Shown here one piece after another: positions 42,794-54,456 of a DNA stretch of 64,000 nucleotides. The notes below the pieces were generated by a model, which was not told the origin of the DNA, searched no databases, and saw only the letters and a program-made list of their open reading frames with translations. The stretch's first letter is position 1, and each line of letters opens with the position of its first letter. Source of the DNA: Phytophthora hibernalis (lineage: Eukaryota > Oomycota > Peronosporomycetes > Peronosporales > Peronosporaceae); the NCBI GenBank assembly GCA_012656075.1, contig JAAKBF010000343.1, positions 545,420 to 609,419 on the forward strand, given 5' to 3'. Made by a program: the position numbers and the translations under genes.

Positions 42794-44881
42794 TCTTTAA
42801 ATCCAGTAATACTTAGATCAAATGGAAGTCTACGGCATGCCAACTAGCGGATGGCGAGTGGAGATCGAGCGCAAGTGGTGTCCGTGTCGTGTGCACTTCA
42901 AAACTTCCTGCTGTATCCCCAGCATCTTCGCGCAAGTATCGCGTGGTCAGCTTCAGTTGTTCAAGCGTGAGAAGCTTGTGTACCGTGGTAGGAACAAGGC
43001 ACGCCGTGCGGAAGCGTAGGAGCAGGGGCGGGGAGACCTGCAACGAACGGACACGCCTTGGAGATGGAGTAAGTTAGACGGATCAATGTTAAAACGATCA
43101 ATCAAATGCACTAACACCAGCAATTTATTAATCAATAGCACTTACATCAGCGGTAGGTCGCGAGGCTTACGATCCCGCACGCGGATGCCGCCGCATGGCT
43201 CCGTGAACGTGTCGCCAGTACGCGCTGAGTCCGTGTCCAATCTTCACTCGCAGAGACTGAGCTGGAGGTCCGCCATCTCCCGAAGCCCACACCGCCGTCC
43301 GCGTCTTCCAGCTGCATCTGCACGTCCTGTACCCCCGAGGGCCATCACCTCACCCGGGCACACGCCGCCGTCAGCACCTCCGCACGTCCTGGGCCCCGAG
43401 GACCATCACCTCCCATGGACACACGCCGCCGTCAGCCGCTCACAGCTGCACCTGCACGCACCGAGGGCCATCACCTCCCCGGGCACACGCCGCCATCTGC
43501 TCCCGTCTGTCCAGGTCTTTTTGTTTGTGGGATCTCCGTGGTGTGGTTTACACGGCTACACTACTGTAGACTATATGTTATGTTTTCTGGGAGGTTGTCT
43601 GAATGACACGATACAGTACAGATTCCGCCCACTAACTTACACACACAGTCTTTCTATATCCCTGGTAAATCAGTACAAACTTCGTATCATTTCAAGAGGG
43701 GATGAGTGGATAAATAAGGGACTTCAATATGTTATTTATGGTGGATAACTAATAACCTGTGTTAACTTAAAAGGGGCAGCTGTGCAAGTTAGTGGGTGGA
43801 ATCTGTACAACGATTCGTGTGGACCCAGCTCTGCTGGGCTGATAGCCGACCACCACCAAATCTGAGTGGCACCTGTTGATAACGGTTGTTGGTTGACGTT
43901 GTGACGGACATTTCATGTATTTTGTCGCGAGCGTGGCATGATGGATCTTGCGCCAGCAACTTGAAGTTTTCTTTTGCTGTTTATTTTTCTGTAACGATTA
44001 TTGATCGCACATGTTTGGCTTAAAACCCGTTTTTACGCGCCTACTCGTACTCTATGTTCAGACCAATGAAGCGGAAGCCCCACGATCCTGTCGAGTAGAG
44101 CCCCGGCAAGCGTTTACGCGCAGGATGCGCCGTCCACGCAGTCGTTGAAGGCGCTGCCGGAGGCAGTCCGAATCAGTTCGTTCCGCCCGCAGCCTTGCAA
44201 CACGTTGTTCAGGCGAGCGAGATGGCTGTCATGGGCGACGTAGCGAAATACTTCGCTACTTTATATTCGTTTGGTCTTTTTCCCGCTAACATTTCGAAGG
44301 TTTTTATAACTTCTCAAGCGGGAAAGGCCGGCGGCGGAACTCATGTTTTTCCCGCCCACGTCCAAAACATTGAACGATTTTTCTTCTAACTTCGTAAGCG
44401 GAAAGCTGCTAAAAGCCGCATTCTTCATCTGGACCGGCGGGACTCAAGCCTCCACTGGATCGTATAAATCCCAATGAAGCAGTGCAAAACGCGATGAACG
44501 ACGCGTACTACCACCAAGTGCTGGGCATATCCAAGACGAACACTTGCGGAATGCGGCAACATGATTGCGTTTTTAAGTATGTACAGCGCAGCCTACTTAA
44601 AACAAAACATAATAGGTTTTTATCCAAGTATACTGCGCTATACATGTAACAACAACGACACTATCTTCTATTCCCTGACGAGCCGGCACGCAACCAGCAA
44701 AGAACTGCATATTGCGTATTATAATGTCTGTACGAAACTTCCAAACCGGCTTTTGCGGAGACCAAACCGGCGGTCACGAATGGTGCTGCTTGCGCATTGC
44801 TCTCACTGCTCACACTTTCCGACTTTGTTACTCCTGTGAAACCGGCCTCTCTACCTTCCCAAGCCTTCTTCCTCCTACTCA
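42794..44881. other. Unassigned DNA with a G+C-rich degenerate repeat
   Basis: No gene supported. A G+C-rich block at 43338-43503 has about three degenerate copies of a roughly 60-bp unit with the core GGCCATCACCT...GGGCACACGCCGCC. The open frame across it is a product of the repeat. The remainder shows no recognisable feature. Confidence 0.4.
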
Positions 44882-45975
44882 CCATGCCTACGCCACCCCA
44901 TTCGCCAGTAGCTCGAGCACGTGTACCAAACGGGAGGGGACTGGATGCTCGCTGCGGCACACAACGGCATCTCGTCGACTTCGGCCCGTCGGATCGGGGC
45001 CAGTGGCAGTCTACGTAGTGCGTGTGTGAAGTGAACACCGGAGATTGTTGCTGCCCTCGAGGGGTACTTGGACGACAACCCCACCTACATGCTGCAGGCG
45101 ATGAAGGAAATGGTGGCGTTCGACTTCGGTGTGGATATGAGCACGTCAATCATTTCGGACAAGCTCATCGGGATGATATACACGGTGAAACAGGTTCATA
45201 TCCACCTACACATACATATACATGTAAATGTACTGATCGCTCACATGTTTTGAGATGAAGGTTCGACTTGAACCAATGACGTGAAACAACGAACAGAAAA
45301 AGGACAACGCGCATGGAGTTCGCTAAGAGACTACGCTGTCACATGAGTGATGGTGGCTTTATCATTTACTATGACGAGACTAACTTCAATGTGTACTGCA
45401 CCCAAGGCCGCACAAAGATTGGCAAGCAAGCGACCATTGTGCTGCCCCCGTCTAAAGGAGCCAACCTCCAAATAAAATGTGCAGTCTCGATCGAGATTCA
45501 GCATACGGATGGATATTAATGCCGCGTTCGTTGACGCTATTTACCACAAGGTGAAGGCCTTCCATACGTATCAAGAACGCTTCCGGGGAAAGAAGGTGGT
45601 TGTCGTGCTCGACAACGCCCCGGCCTACAGCCAAACGGAGGATCGTGTTGTCGAGCACGATGACCTTCAACCGCTCCGCCTATCGCCCTATTAGCCCATG
45701 TGCAACCCCATAGAGGGTTGCTTCAGCGTGCTCAAGGAACGCATCAAGTCGAGCCTTGTATTGGCGTGTGAGGAGCTGGTGGCGAGTCGTCCACGCGGTC
45801 AGATTGCGGTGCATGAAGATTCTGGAGCGCGAAGACAAGCGCAACATCAGTTGCATGGACCTCCGGCTCGTGAGGAAGATGGCCTTGCACTGCCAGCATG
45901 TTGTTGCGGCTGCTGAGCGCATGGAGGACATGCAGTACAGGACCTACGTCTCTCCTCTTTACATTGCTCTGTGAT
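44882..45975 (+). mobile_element. IS630/Tc1-type transposase relic
   Basis: Starts MPTPPHSPVARARVPNGRGL, the usual start of this oomycete transposase group. Later blocks in other frames are EIVAALEGYLDDNPTYMLQA, then GGFIIYYDETNFNVYCTQGR (first D), KGANLQIKCAVS, GKKVVVVLDNAPAYSQTEDR (second D) and MCNPIEGCFSVLKERIKSSL (final E). The DDE triad is thus visible. A piece is missing after the first-D block (near 45490-45503) and part of the helix-turn-helix is missing near 44960-45010. Several frame changes. Terminal repeats not identified. Not expected to be active. Confidence 0.75.
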
Positions 45976-46008
45976 AAAATTGAAATTCCAAATCTTGTTT
46001 TTTTCTAA

Positions 46009-46504
46009 TTAGTCATATTTCCTTAAAAATCGATGTACAATTTGACATTTCTTGTGCAATTTTTTTATCTGTGAATCCAGTGCACCGCCGCGATCAACGC
46101 CATCGTCAATCCGCAGTAGTATCTGGAAAATATCCGATATCTTCAACTTCATCAGTTCCTCTCTCGCCTCAAGAGAACATTTCAACGTCACGAATATTAC
46201 TCCAGTCGAACTTGCGTACCAAGTCTGTAACAGTTTGGAGAAGTGCTTCATTACCAATCGCACTACTAAGTTTACCGCAAAACTCTTTGATGACAACGAT
46301 ACCGTCTCGCTTACGTTTTGTCGAACTTTGTGTGAAATATTGCAGGACACTGATGATTCAAAATTGATGAACGTGTTCTTCCCAACTTGAATTTGGGATG
46401 TTATCCGATTCAAGCCGCGTCCTGACCACATCCAAGTTGCGAAGCGCTACTTTGTTTTGAAATTTCCCATAACGGTCAGCCTCAGCGGTTACTTCAAGTG
46501 ACAT
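46009..46504 (-). pseudogene. Fragment of an unrecognised helical protein gene
   Basis: Two frames join into coding-like sequence: SLEVTAEADRYGKFQNKVAL to DGIVVIKEFCGKL and WSNIRDVEMF, then REELMKLKISDIFQILLRID to QIVHRFLRKYD and a stop at 46009. One missing base near 46173 links the frames, and one in-frame TGA near 46373 breaks the first. The composition is ordinary helical protein, not transposon. It directly abuts the 3' end of the copia element, which suggests that the element truncated a host gene or carries its fragment. Confidence 0.42.
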
Positions 46505-46551
46505 AAACTTCGATTGCTAGACAGGCAAGAGTGAATCTTGAAAAGTTGCAC

Positions 46552-48359
46552 TTACAACACATTCTTCTTGAATAAATCCTTGATAAACTTGTATCTTACG
46601 TCGATGTGCTTGGCGCGCCCGGACGTATCCTCGCTCGTGATCTGTGCGATCGCCGCCTCGTTGTCCACGTGAAGCAGTGACTGTACGTGTGTCTTCACAC
46701 CAATTTCCTGCAGCATCTCGATCAGACCGAGCATTTCGGCCGTCGTCTGCGATGCGGCCACGAACTCGGCCTCCATCGTTGACAACGCCACGCAGTTCTG
46801 CTTCTTGCAGATCCACCCCACAGCGATCCCAGCGATCATGAGCACCCCGCCGCTGACGGACTTCCTGTCGCTCTTGTCCGCAGCGTAGTCGGCGTCGCTG
46901 TATACCTCTACGAGTACGCCATCCTCAGTCTTCAGCGCCTTGTCGATGTTCATGATGAACTTGGTGTGCTTAGTGCCCTTGAGGTACCGAGCAATTTTCT
47001 TGGCCAGACGCCAATCTCCTTCACGCGGCGCGTGGGAACGTCGTGTCACCCGGTGCACAGCGAACGCGATGTCCGGCCTGGTGCACCGAGCAATCCACGG
47101 CAAGCTGCCGTTCTGGCGTCCCTGCCCACCCAGTCGGTAGCAGTTTGCCGCCGTCGTCACCATCATGTTCTCCACCGATACGCACGCGCACAGGTGCAGC
47201 CTTGTCCAACTTGAACTTCTCTAACATCTCCTGGATCACTTGTTCTTGGTCGATCTCCCAACCGGACACATCATCGTACTTGAACGTGGTGCCCAAGAAC
47301 TTCGACACCACGCCGAGGTCCTTGAGCTCCACCACCTGCATGTCCGCGAAGAAATTGTCCACCTTGGCTTCGCTTGTGCCAGTCACCAGCAAGTCGTCCA
47401 CGTACACTCCCACGAGCGTCGTGCCGTCCTTCTCGATCTTGACGTACATGCAGCTATCCGTGTAACACTGGATGAAGCCCAGCGACAAGAGTATCGCGTG
47501 CAACATTAGATTCCACAGTCTGCCCGATTGCTTGAGACCGTAGAGGCCTTTCTTGAGCAGTAGCGCGAGCTCTTCTTGTCCTTCACGTCCAGTAGCATCA
47601 GCAATTCTTCACTAATCACCATACCTTCCGGCATGTGCAGCATGATCACGAGGTCGGCCTCCTTGTCCGCTTTAGCGTACGCACTCGGAACATCGCCGTG
47701 GCGTGCTGGCACCCCCCAAATCCGGGAGACAACCAGGATCACCTTCCCGACATCATCTCTACCACCGCGGAGAACGTGTACGTGTAGTCCACTCCATATT
47801 CTTGTTGGTATCCACGTGCTACCAAACGCGCTTTGAATCGCTCAATGGAGTCATCAGCGTGTGTCTTCAACTTGAAGACCCATTTAGTGTGTAAGAACTT
47901 TGCGTTCCTCGGTTTCTTGATCACTTCCCAGGTGTCGTTCATATCCAGGGCCGCGATCTCTTCGCGTATCGCCTGCTTCCATTTCTCGACCCGCGGGTCA
48001 TTCATCGCATCGCGGAAGTTCTTCGGGTCCTTAAGCGCAACCTTCTCGACTCGGGAGACGGGCACGTGCTTCACGCCCATGTATCTCGTGCGCATGCGCG
48101 GCTCCTGCTCGGTCTCATCCCGGAGCGCTTCTTCGTCAGTTCCTTCCAACCCAATGGCGTGCTTCTTGTTCTTCGTTTTACTCCTCTTGCTCGCCTTCTT
48201 CTTAGACGTGGACTTCTTTCTCGCTGGCGCCTCACCCGTCGTTCGCGATACACCGGTCGGCTCCTTCCGTTTAGTGACTTCCTCGCGTTCTTGAACAGCA
48301 GGACGTAGATCCGGGTCATCGCGCTCGAGCTGAGCCTGCAACTGCTCGTTCTGCTTGCT
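46552..48359 (-). pseudogene. copia reverse transcriptase and RNase H
   Basis: A Lys-rich linker precedes the RT start (WKQAIREEIAALDMNDTWEV, KTHADDSIERFKARLVARGY). The catalytic YVDDLL is in the block at 47021-47506. RNase H follows with YSDADYAADKSDRKSVSGGV, STMEAEF, HVDNEAAI and KHIDVRYKFIKDLF. The frame changes near 47745, 47510 and 47150. The palm and YVDD are recognisable; the RNase H end is lost just after KHIDVRY. Confidence 0.82.
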
Positions 48360-49426
48360 GTCCAGTGTCTCGACGTTGCGGATGTGCTGCGTGGTGACGA
48401 CGACTCGATCCTTACCTTCAATCCCTTGGTCTCGTCATTCTTGCCGACTATCATTCCAACTTGTGCGCGCGGCTTCCATGCCTTCTTTCCCGGCTCTCGA
48501 TACGCTGTACACGGGCTGCCGAACGTCACCACGTCCGATAAGCTTGGGATCGTGCCGGTAAGCATCTCGATCGGCGACATGTGCTTGGTGTTGGCGCTAC
48601 AAGCGCTCCTGTTCAGCACATACGACGCGTACTCAACAGCGTCGCCCCAGAAATGCAGCGGGAGGCCGCTGGCAAACAACATGCATCTTGCCATGTTGAG
48701 CACCGTTCGGTGCATTCTTTCCGCCTTGCCGTTCGACGCCTGGTTCTCCGCTTCACTGATTTGACGCCTTACGCCCGTAGCTTTGCAGAACAGGTCGATG
48801 TTCGCGTACTCTTTTCCGCCGTCCGTGCGAAGCACATGAATCCTGCAATTGAATCGCTTCTCAAAATACGCGAGAAAATGCTCAAACTTCTTTGTTGCCT
48901 CCACCTTGTTCTTCGCCAAGAACACGCGCACATAGTTCGTGGAGTAGTCGATGAAGTTAATCAGGTAGCGGTTTCCACGGCGGTCTCTCGGGGTCATCGG
49001 CCCCTTGATATCGCTACCGATCACACCGCCAATCTTGTCAATCGGCGCGTTCCCGCCTGTGTCCTTCTTGGACTGATTGTTTTTGCTCTGCTTTCCTTGA
49101 GCACAGGTCAGACAGTTCGGGCGCGACCTCTCCGTGAGCTTGATGCCGGATCCGGCGGCGTCTGCCATGCGCTCGACCGTGTCGTATGCGATGTGGCCGA
49201 GCGGCTTGTGCAACGCCAGTAACGTCGTTTCCGTTTCGGCACCATATAACGTTGAACCAGCCTCCGTTATCGCCGCGTTCACCACGTGCACCCGTCCGTC
49301 CGTGGTCATCTCACCCATGGCATCGACCATCAGGACGTCGTTATGCCGGTAAACTTCAAAGACCTTCATCTGGTCGGTCTCACGGACGGCGTAACTTTTT
49401 CGGCTGTGCCGCTCCAGGAATACCCC
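48360..49426 (-). pseudogene. copia integrase
   Basis: The zinc-binding HHCC region is present (LHKPLGHIAYDTVERM with the later CLTC) and is followed by the catalytic core: the first Asp in GSDIKGPMTPR, the second in LRTDGGKEYAN and the Glu in ASNGKAERMHRTVLNMARC. The core continues to GSPCTAYREPGKKAWKPRAQ. The frame slips by one missing base near 48400, before the linker to reverse transcriptase. Catalytic residues are intact; the breaks lie on either side. Confidence 0.82.
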
Positions 49427-51283
49427 TCACTCCTCGAGCCTACCGTAGCTGATGATATTGTCCATCAAGTTGTCCGCGTAGTAAACTTCAGACAAGTCCA
49501 TCACGACTTCGTTTCCGTCGATGAGTGTTCGCAACTTGACCGATCCCATCTTGCTTACACGAACCTGATTGCCGTTCGCTGCGCGGCACATTTGGTCGCA
49601 GTCCACCGCGTCCTTCAGCATCCTCAAGCCTTTCAGAAGATGCACACTGGACCTGCTGTCCAGGATCCACGAGTCGGTGCTCGCGTCCGCGTTCTTGGCT
49701 GCAGCGGTCCTCACGGTCAACGCGATCTTCGTCGACGTCGGGGCGCCACTCTTCTCCTTGTTCGGGCAGTTAGCCCTCAAGTGTCCTACTTCACCGCACT
49801 TGTGACACGACCGTGTTTCAGTACAACCTACGCGAGCGACGCGTCTGTCTCCGCGTCCGCTCTGCTCGCTGTATCCTCCACCGGTGTGTCGTCCGTGACC
49901 TCGACCAGTACGACCATTTCTACCGCCACAATCTGCATTGCTCGGTCCGATATTGCTTGCCTCGTACTCGATCGCGAACGACGCGAGCTCCGCGGCCTGT
50001 TGGAGATAGTCAATGCGCTGCGAGTTGAGGCGCGTCAGCATCGCGCTCTGGATGCACGTTGGTGCCGATTTACACAGGCACTGGAGCGCGCATTGCTCTG
50101 AGTTGCCGGATCGCTCTGCAACGTACACCAGATACAGATAGTGCTCAGGCCCACGTCTTGTTGGGATCCTTCTCCTTCGACATCAGCTCGATGCCCTTGG
50201 CCGACGGGATCGGCGTCATGTACAACATGAGCATGCTGTTCATCACGTACTCGAGCGTGTTCGACACTGCCGTCCATCCAGGCAGCATCTTCTCGAAGTA
50301 GATGAGGGCCGTGCCTTCCAGCTTTCCGTTGAGCGCGAGAATCTTTAATTCCTCCGGCCAATCCCCGCCGGTCATCTGCTGGGCTGCGCCAAGTCGCTGG
50401 AGGAATCGCAGTCCCCACGACTTGAAGTCCGCCCCGACGCCAGCGTATGTCTCCTTCCAAGAGAACCTCAAGAAACCGGGCCAGTCCAAGTCCCCTGGCT
50501 TCGGTATCTTCAACCCAAAGTCGTCCGGCGCCACGCCCTGCTGCGCCTCGAGCGGCGACTGCACCTGAGATTGCGGCGGCTGTTGGGGCAACGGCGTGCG
50601 TATTTGTTGCGGCGCCTGGTATTGCGGCGGTATGCGAGGTGGTGCGGCAGCGTGCATCGGCTCGTCGAGTGAGCCCATTCTCATACGGCGATCGCGCGCC
50701 CTGATGAAGTCGTTAAAAGCGGTTGACCCGTCCAATGAGTTCTCGGAGGGGGCATGGAAGGCACATAAGCCTTGCGCTTCAGCTCTTCTTGCATCTTGAG
50801 CTGGTTGGCCATAAACTTGGTCTGCTGTCGCGCCATTCCTTCGAGGAGCCCTTCCAGTCTATCCAGTCGCTCGGAGCTCGCATCGGAGTTCCGACTGCTC
50901 CTTTCGTGAGCGTCGGCCGCGCTCGAGATCGAGATCGAGTGCGCCCCCTCAAACAGCTCGAACGGGTCAGGTGACACGTCAAGGCCGTGCACGTTGGTAT
51001 CGGGGATGCCGCCTGCAGTGCTGGGCTGCTTCGAGGTGTTATCGGTGTGTTTTGGGCTCATAACCTGTTGTCTTTTGGTGCTTGAGCTCGAGCTGGTAGA
51101 TTTAGGACTGAATGTATTCATGCAAATGTGCAAGGCCACTCGGCCGCTCTTGGCTACTCTGGCAACAGCCTGGAGTTTCCTAACGACTTCGTGTGTTTCC
51201 GAACTGCTTCTCGTACTTCGCACGTTCCTCTGCGTGCGATCCCCGACGCGTTTCAACAGCACGTTCCTCTGCGTACGACCCAC
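49427..51283 (-). pseudogene. copia gag and protease
   Basis: Gag begins in the 51283 region with a Ser-rich N terminus and a coiled coil (SERLDRLEGLLEGMARQQTK), continues through the capsid-like part (WPGFLRFSWKETYAGVGADF) and a CCHC zinc knuckle (CHKCGEVGHLRANC), and reaches the aspartic protease near 49670. The protease reads WILDSRSS where active copia enzymes have D-S/T-G, so the catalytic triad glycine is replaced by Arg. Frame changes occur near 50690 and 50140. A TGA at 49427-49429 interrupts the otherwise continuous frame into integrase (GRLEE, stop, GVFLERH). Confidence 0.8.
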
Positions 51284-52486
51284 CGACGCGTTTCAACAGA
51301 CGGTATGGGGTCAAACACGTCCTGTCCAGTCGTTTAAACGAGTCTCTCATAATTTATAATCCTTAATTAGGTGGGCGTCCGCGACGGCCTGGAGCTTGGG
51401 AAGGAGGACACACTGCAGGAAGGCTTCGACCTGGACTGTGCACAAGCCGTTGGACGAAATTTCCACTTCGGGAGGCTGGGGGGCACTTAGTACGGCCATG
51501 GCCTGCGGACTATCTTCGGGACTAAATTCGGACATCCTGGCGTCCTGCGTCCAGAAATTGAGGGCATTCGAGATGGACATTAGTGTCCACAAGGAAACAG
51601 AAACGGACCGGCCATTTTTGTCATCAGAAGAGACGGACGTTGTTGTGAAGCCTTGGAGTTGCTCAAGAGCATTGGGGTGGAACTTTCTACGTCCTCCAAG
51701 TAGAAAACGTCCTCCAAGTAGAAAACGTCCTCCAGAGGTTAAATACAGCCTGCAAGTATCCTCCAAGTAGAAAACGTCCTCCAAGTAGAAAACGTCCTCC
51801 AGAGGTTAAATACAGCCTGCAAGTATCCTCCAGTCTGTCCATTGTCGGTTCTAACTGCGCTGTTGCTTAAATACAGCCTGCAAGTGTCCTCCAGTCTGTC
51901 CATTGTCGGTTCTAACTGCTGAGCTCTTGCGCTGTTGCTTAAATACAGTCTGCAAGTGTCCTCCAGTCTGTCCATTGTCGGTTCTAACTGCTGAGCTCTT
52001 GCGCTGTTGCTGCCAAGAGTCTCAGGTGGACACGTAACGTCCACCATCCTGTCTCGGCAACGACTTTACCACGCAACTCCAACCTGACTTACGGTACTTA
52101 CTCCATTCAACATCTTAAGTTGGTATGACTTTACTTTCGCCTCCCAAGGTTGCTGCTGCTACTGCTTTGGTTCCATCTTGATGCTGGCGTTGCCGTCCCC
52201 GAATAATCTAAGAGGTTCTTGGTACCTTCATCATCTTCACGACAGGTATCGATTTTCAAATGCACTAGAAAAACGTCGCACTTAACGAGGGGGCGTAACA
52301 TTCGTTATAATCTCAAAACAGGTACCGGTACCCATTTTCAAAGTAATTTATGTATTTGCTACACTAAATGTTTGTAAAGAACCCTTGCATTGGCAGGTCT
52401 TTCATTTACGGGACCTCCTTTGGATCACTTCTTAACTCTGAAATGAGAGAGGTAGAATAAATTTCAGAGAATTGAAAGGAAACGCT
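51284..52486. other. Copia 5' flank and minisatellite-bearing DNA
   Basis: A 39-bp near-duplicate (CACGTTCCTCTGCG... at about 51220-51300) spans the gag start. 51347-51670 (minus) is open and contains a plausible hydrophilic protein stretch continuous with the repeats at 51680-52018. Beyond 52050 no feature is seen. I cannot say whether this is a decayed LTR or an unrelated gene. Confidence 0.35.
51680..52018 (-). repeat. Nested minisatellites: 18-bp and about 72-bp units
   Basis: At 51697-51795 an 18-bp unit AAGTAGAAAACGTCCTCC is repeated twice in each of two longer copies. From about 51830 to 52010 a unit of about 72 bp (core CCTCCAGTCTGTCCATTGTC) is repeated three times. One copy lacks 11 bp (TGAGCTCTTGC), shifting the frame. 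On the minus strand the long unit encodes a 24-residue repeat with LEPTMDRLEDTCRLYL, and the short one GGRFLL. Both may belong to one repeat-containing protein ending at 51347. Confidence 0.7.
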
Positions 52487-54080
52487 CTATTCATCTATAG
52501 TTTCCTCTGATACTCGATTCTCATCCGCAGCAATAAAATACCGTCGAGTCTTTTGCCAATTGAGTGTATCAGTGTCTAAAAGTTGGAACGAAAACTCGAC
52601 GTCGGGAGTCAAGTTGTAGCCCAAATACCCGAGACGACCAAAGTACACGTACGGACCCTGCAAGAAAATAAAAAACAAATTGTTAGAACAACAATCAACT
52701 GGAAATGACATCAACATCCTTACGTTGGGGTACTGCACGAATAAAAGCAGTGGTAATGGCTTCTCTTCCGGAAACGGGGTCTCGTAGTAGCTGTCGTTCA
52801 AGCGGAGAGTCTCTTCTCCTCGCTGCACTTGACTCAGATGCCACAGGTGGAACGGAGTCACATCACGACACCGACGCCATGGAAACAAAACGTTCTCTTG
52901 CTCATCCTCTTGAAACAAGTACTCGAAATACATCCCCGACGAGCACGGCACGAAGAGCGCCATCCCGTTCTGCCAGATGTGAATGTCGCTGTCTTCTGCG
53001 AACAACGGCGTGTAGCCTCTAGGACACAAAGCCTGCATCACCGACTCTTTTCCAGGAGGAAGGAACTGTTTCCCCATGGAGAACGAGTGGAACAACGTCG
53101 TCTCAAGCTTCAACAACGGAGTCACAACCAACGGCTTGGTCAACGTAGCCGACATCTGCACAAACGGCAACGCGTGACATTTCCGAACCGGGTATTTCTG
53201 CTTGTACCGCTCTTCGTGCTCTTGTTTGGCCTCTTCATGCAGCACCAGCATCTTCTCCCACCTCTTCTGGTCTTTCAGCGCGTTTTTCGCTTCCAACCTT
53301 CTTCTCTTCTCTTCTTTCGCTTTAAACTTGACTAATTCCCGCGCTAAGCGGTCCTCCCGTCGCATTGCGTCGCGCTCAAGACGAAGTTTCTCCTTCTCTT
53401 TCTGCTGCAGCTCGAGTCGACTTCTCCTCGCGTCTTTTCGTTCTCTTTTCGCAAGTTCGCGTTGCCAAAGTCTCTTCTCCTTCTCCTTGATCTTCTCCTG
53501 CAGTCGAAGCTCTCTTCTCTCAATTCTCTTCCGTAACGACATGCGACGTTCTTCTTCTTGTCGAAGGAGTCTTCTCCTCACTCTCCAGTCTTCTATCCTC
53601 AGCTGCGTATGCAGAGGAGGACCGAAGACTTGCATCATCTTCTCTTCCACCTCTTCTTCTACTTCTCTTTCTCTTTCCTCTTCCTCCTTCTTCTTCTCCT
53701 CCTTCTTCTTCTTTTCTTCTTCTTCTTTTTCACTTTTCTCTCCACTTTGTGCAAATACTTGACTTTCTGGTGCTCGACTTTTGTGCGCAATTTGCGCAAA
53801 CGGCGTTGCTCTTTCTCCTCTCGACGCTGCTGTTTCGCCAATTTGCACGCAACTTTCTCCATGTGCACTTGCGCCTTCTCCATTTTGCGCAACTCTTTTG
53901 CGTTGCGCCGCTCCTGTTTCGCGAATTTGCGCTTTTTGCGCATGCGCGACGATTTGCGCGTGGGCTCCACGGGGTTTGCATCCATTGTTTCGCGCTTCCT
54001 TTTGCGCGGGGTGCAACTGGCTCATCCTTGGCCATCACCGGCAGCTGGAGCGACTGCAACTTGAGTCGGTTCTCCTCCAT
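52487..54080 (-). CDS. Charged coiled-coil protein (one in-frame intron, apparent frameshifts)
   Basis: Best model starts at MEENRLKLQSLQLPVMAKDE (54080), slips one frame near 53993 into a Lys/Arg/Glu coiled coil (KKRKFAKQERRNAKELRKME), and slips again near 53735 into the long frame of Lys/Glu helices. It then enters a globular C-terminal domain (YTPLFAEDSDIHIWQNGMAL to YFGRLGYLGYNLTPDVEFSF). Each slip needs one extra A. A 66-nt intron at 52658-52723 (GTAAGG...TTGCAG) has no stop and a length divisible by three, so retention adds 22 residues. Corrected product is 509 aa. Function unknown; the C-terminal domain is probably what is conserved. Confidence 0.7.
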
Positions 54081-54323
54081 GCGCCGCAGACGCTGGCCTC
54101 ATACTCGCCCACCATTTTTGCGCAAATGAGCGTAAATGGATGGCATTCGCGCCGGTGGGACATAAAAGACGCGATTTGCGCAAAACCCGGGTCGACTATT
54201 GCAGCATAGTGAAGCCAAGTCAATGAACAGCGCCAAATTCCAGCGCCATTCCGCCAAAAATCCAAAATCCAACGTGACTGCAAAAATCATCTACGGATCA
54301 TTCCTGCCTAAGTACTGTAAAAC

Positions 54324-54456
54324 CTGTGTCTAATAGTGCCCCACCCTCTAATAGTGCCCCACCCTCTAATAGTGCCCCACCCCTCTAATAGTGCCCCATC
54401 CCTCTAATAGTGCCCCATCCCTCTTATTGTACCCCATACCCGTTAATAGTACCCCA
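54324..54456. repeat. Tandem array of 17-18-bp units
   Basis: About seven copies of TAATAGTGCCCCACCCTC, progressively degenerating to the right (ATTGTACCCCATACCC, TTAATAGTACCCC). Related single units recur in the same orientation at about 54823-54885. Probably the end structure of a non-coding repeat element. Confidence 0.75.

Larger units (their letters stand above)
46517..51283 (-). mobile_element. Ty1/copia retrotransposon, internal region, degraded
   Basis: Gag, protease, integrase, reverse transcriptase and RNase H lie in the Ty1/copia order on the minus strand. I compared the flanks by eye and found no matching long terminal repeats near 46.0-46.5 or 51.3-52.4 kb, so this is either a truncated copy or one whose LTRs are too diverged to recognise. 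The RNase H lacks the usual end (the TKPL region), supporting 3' truncation. Several frame changes and one in-frame stop make it non-autonomous. Confidence 0.85.

Noticed and set aside
43086..43748. 220-aa open frame on the plus strand
   Set aside because: It follows a degenerate G+C-rich tandem repeat and contains no recognisable protein features.
51680..52018. CRISPR-like array
   Set aside because: The repeats are contiguous without unique spacers, in a eukaryotic genome; a minisatellite explains it. The same holds for 54324-54456.
46000..52400. Long terminal repeats of the copia element
   Set aside because: Comparing both flanks by eye showed no shared stretch; I cannot support LTR features.
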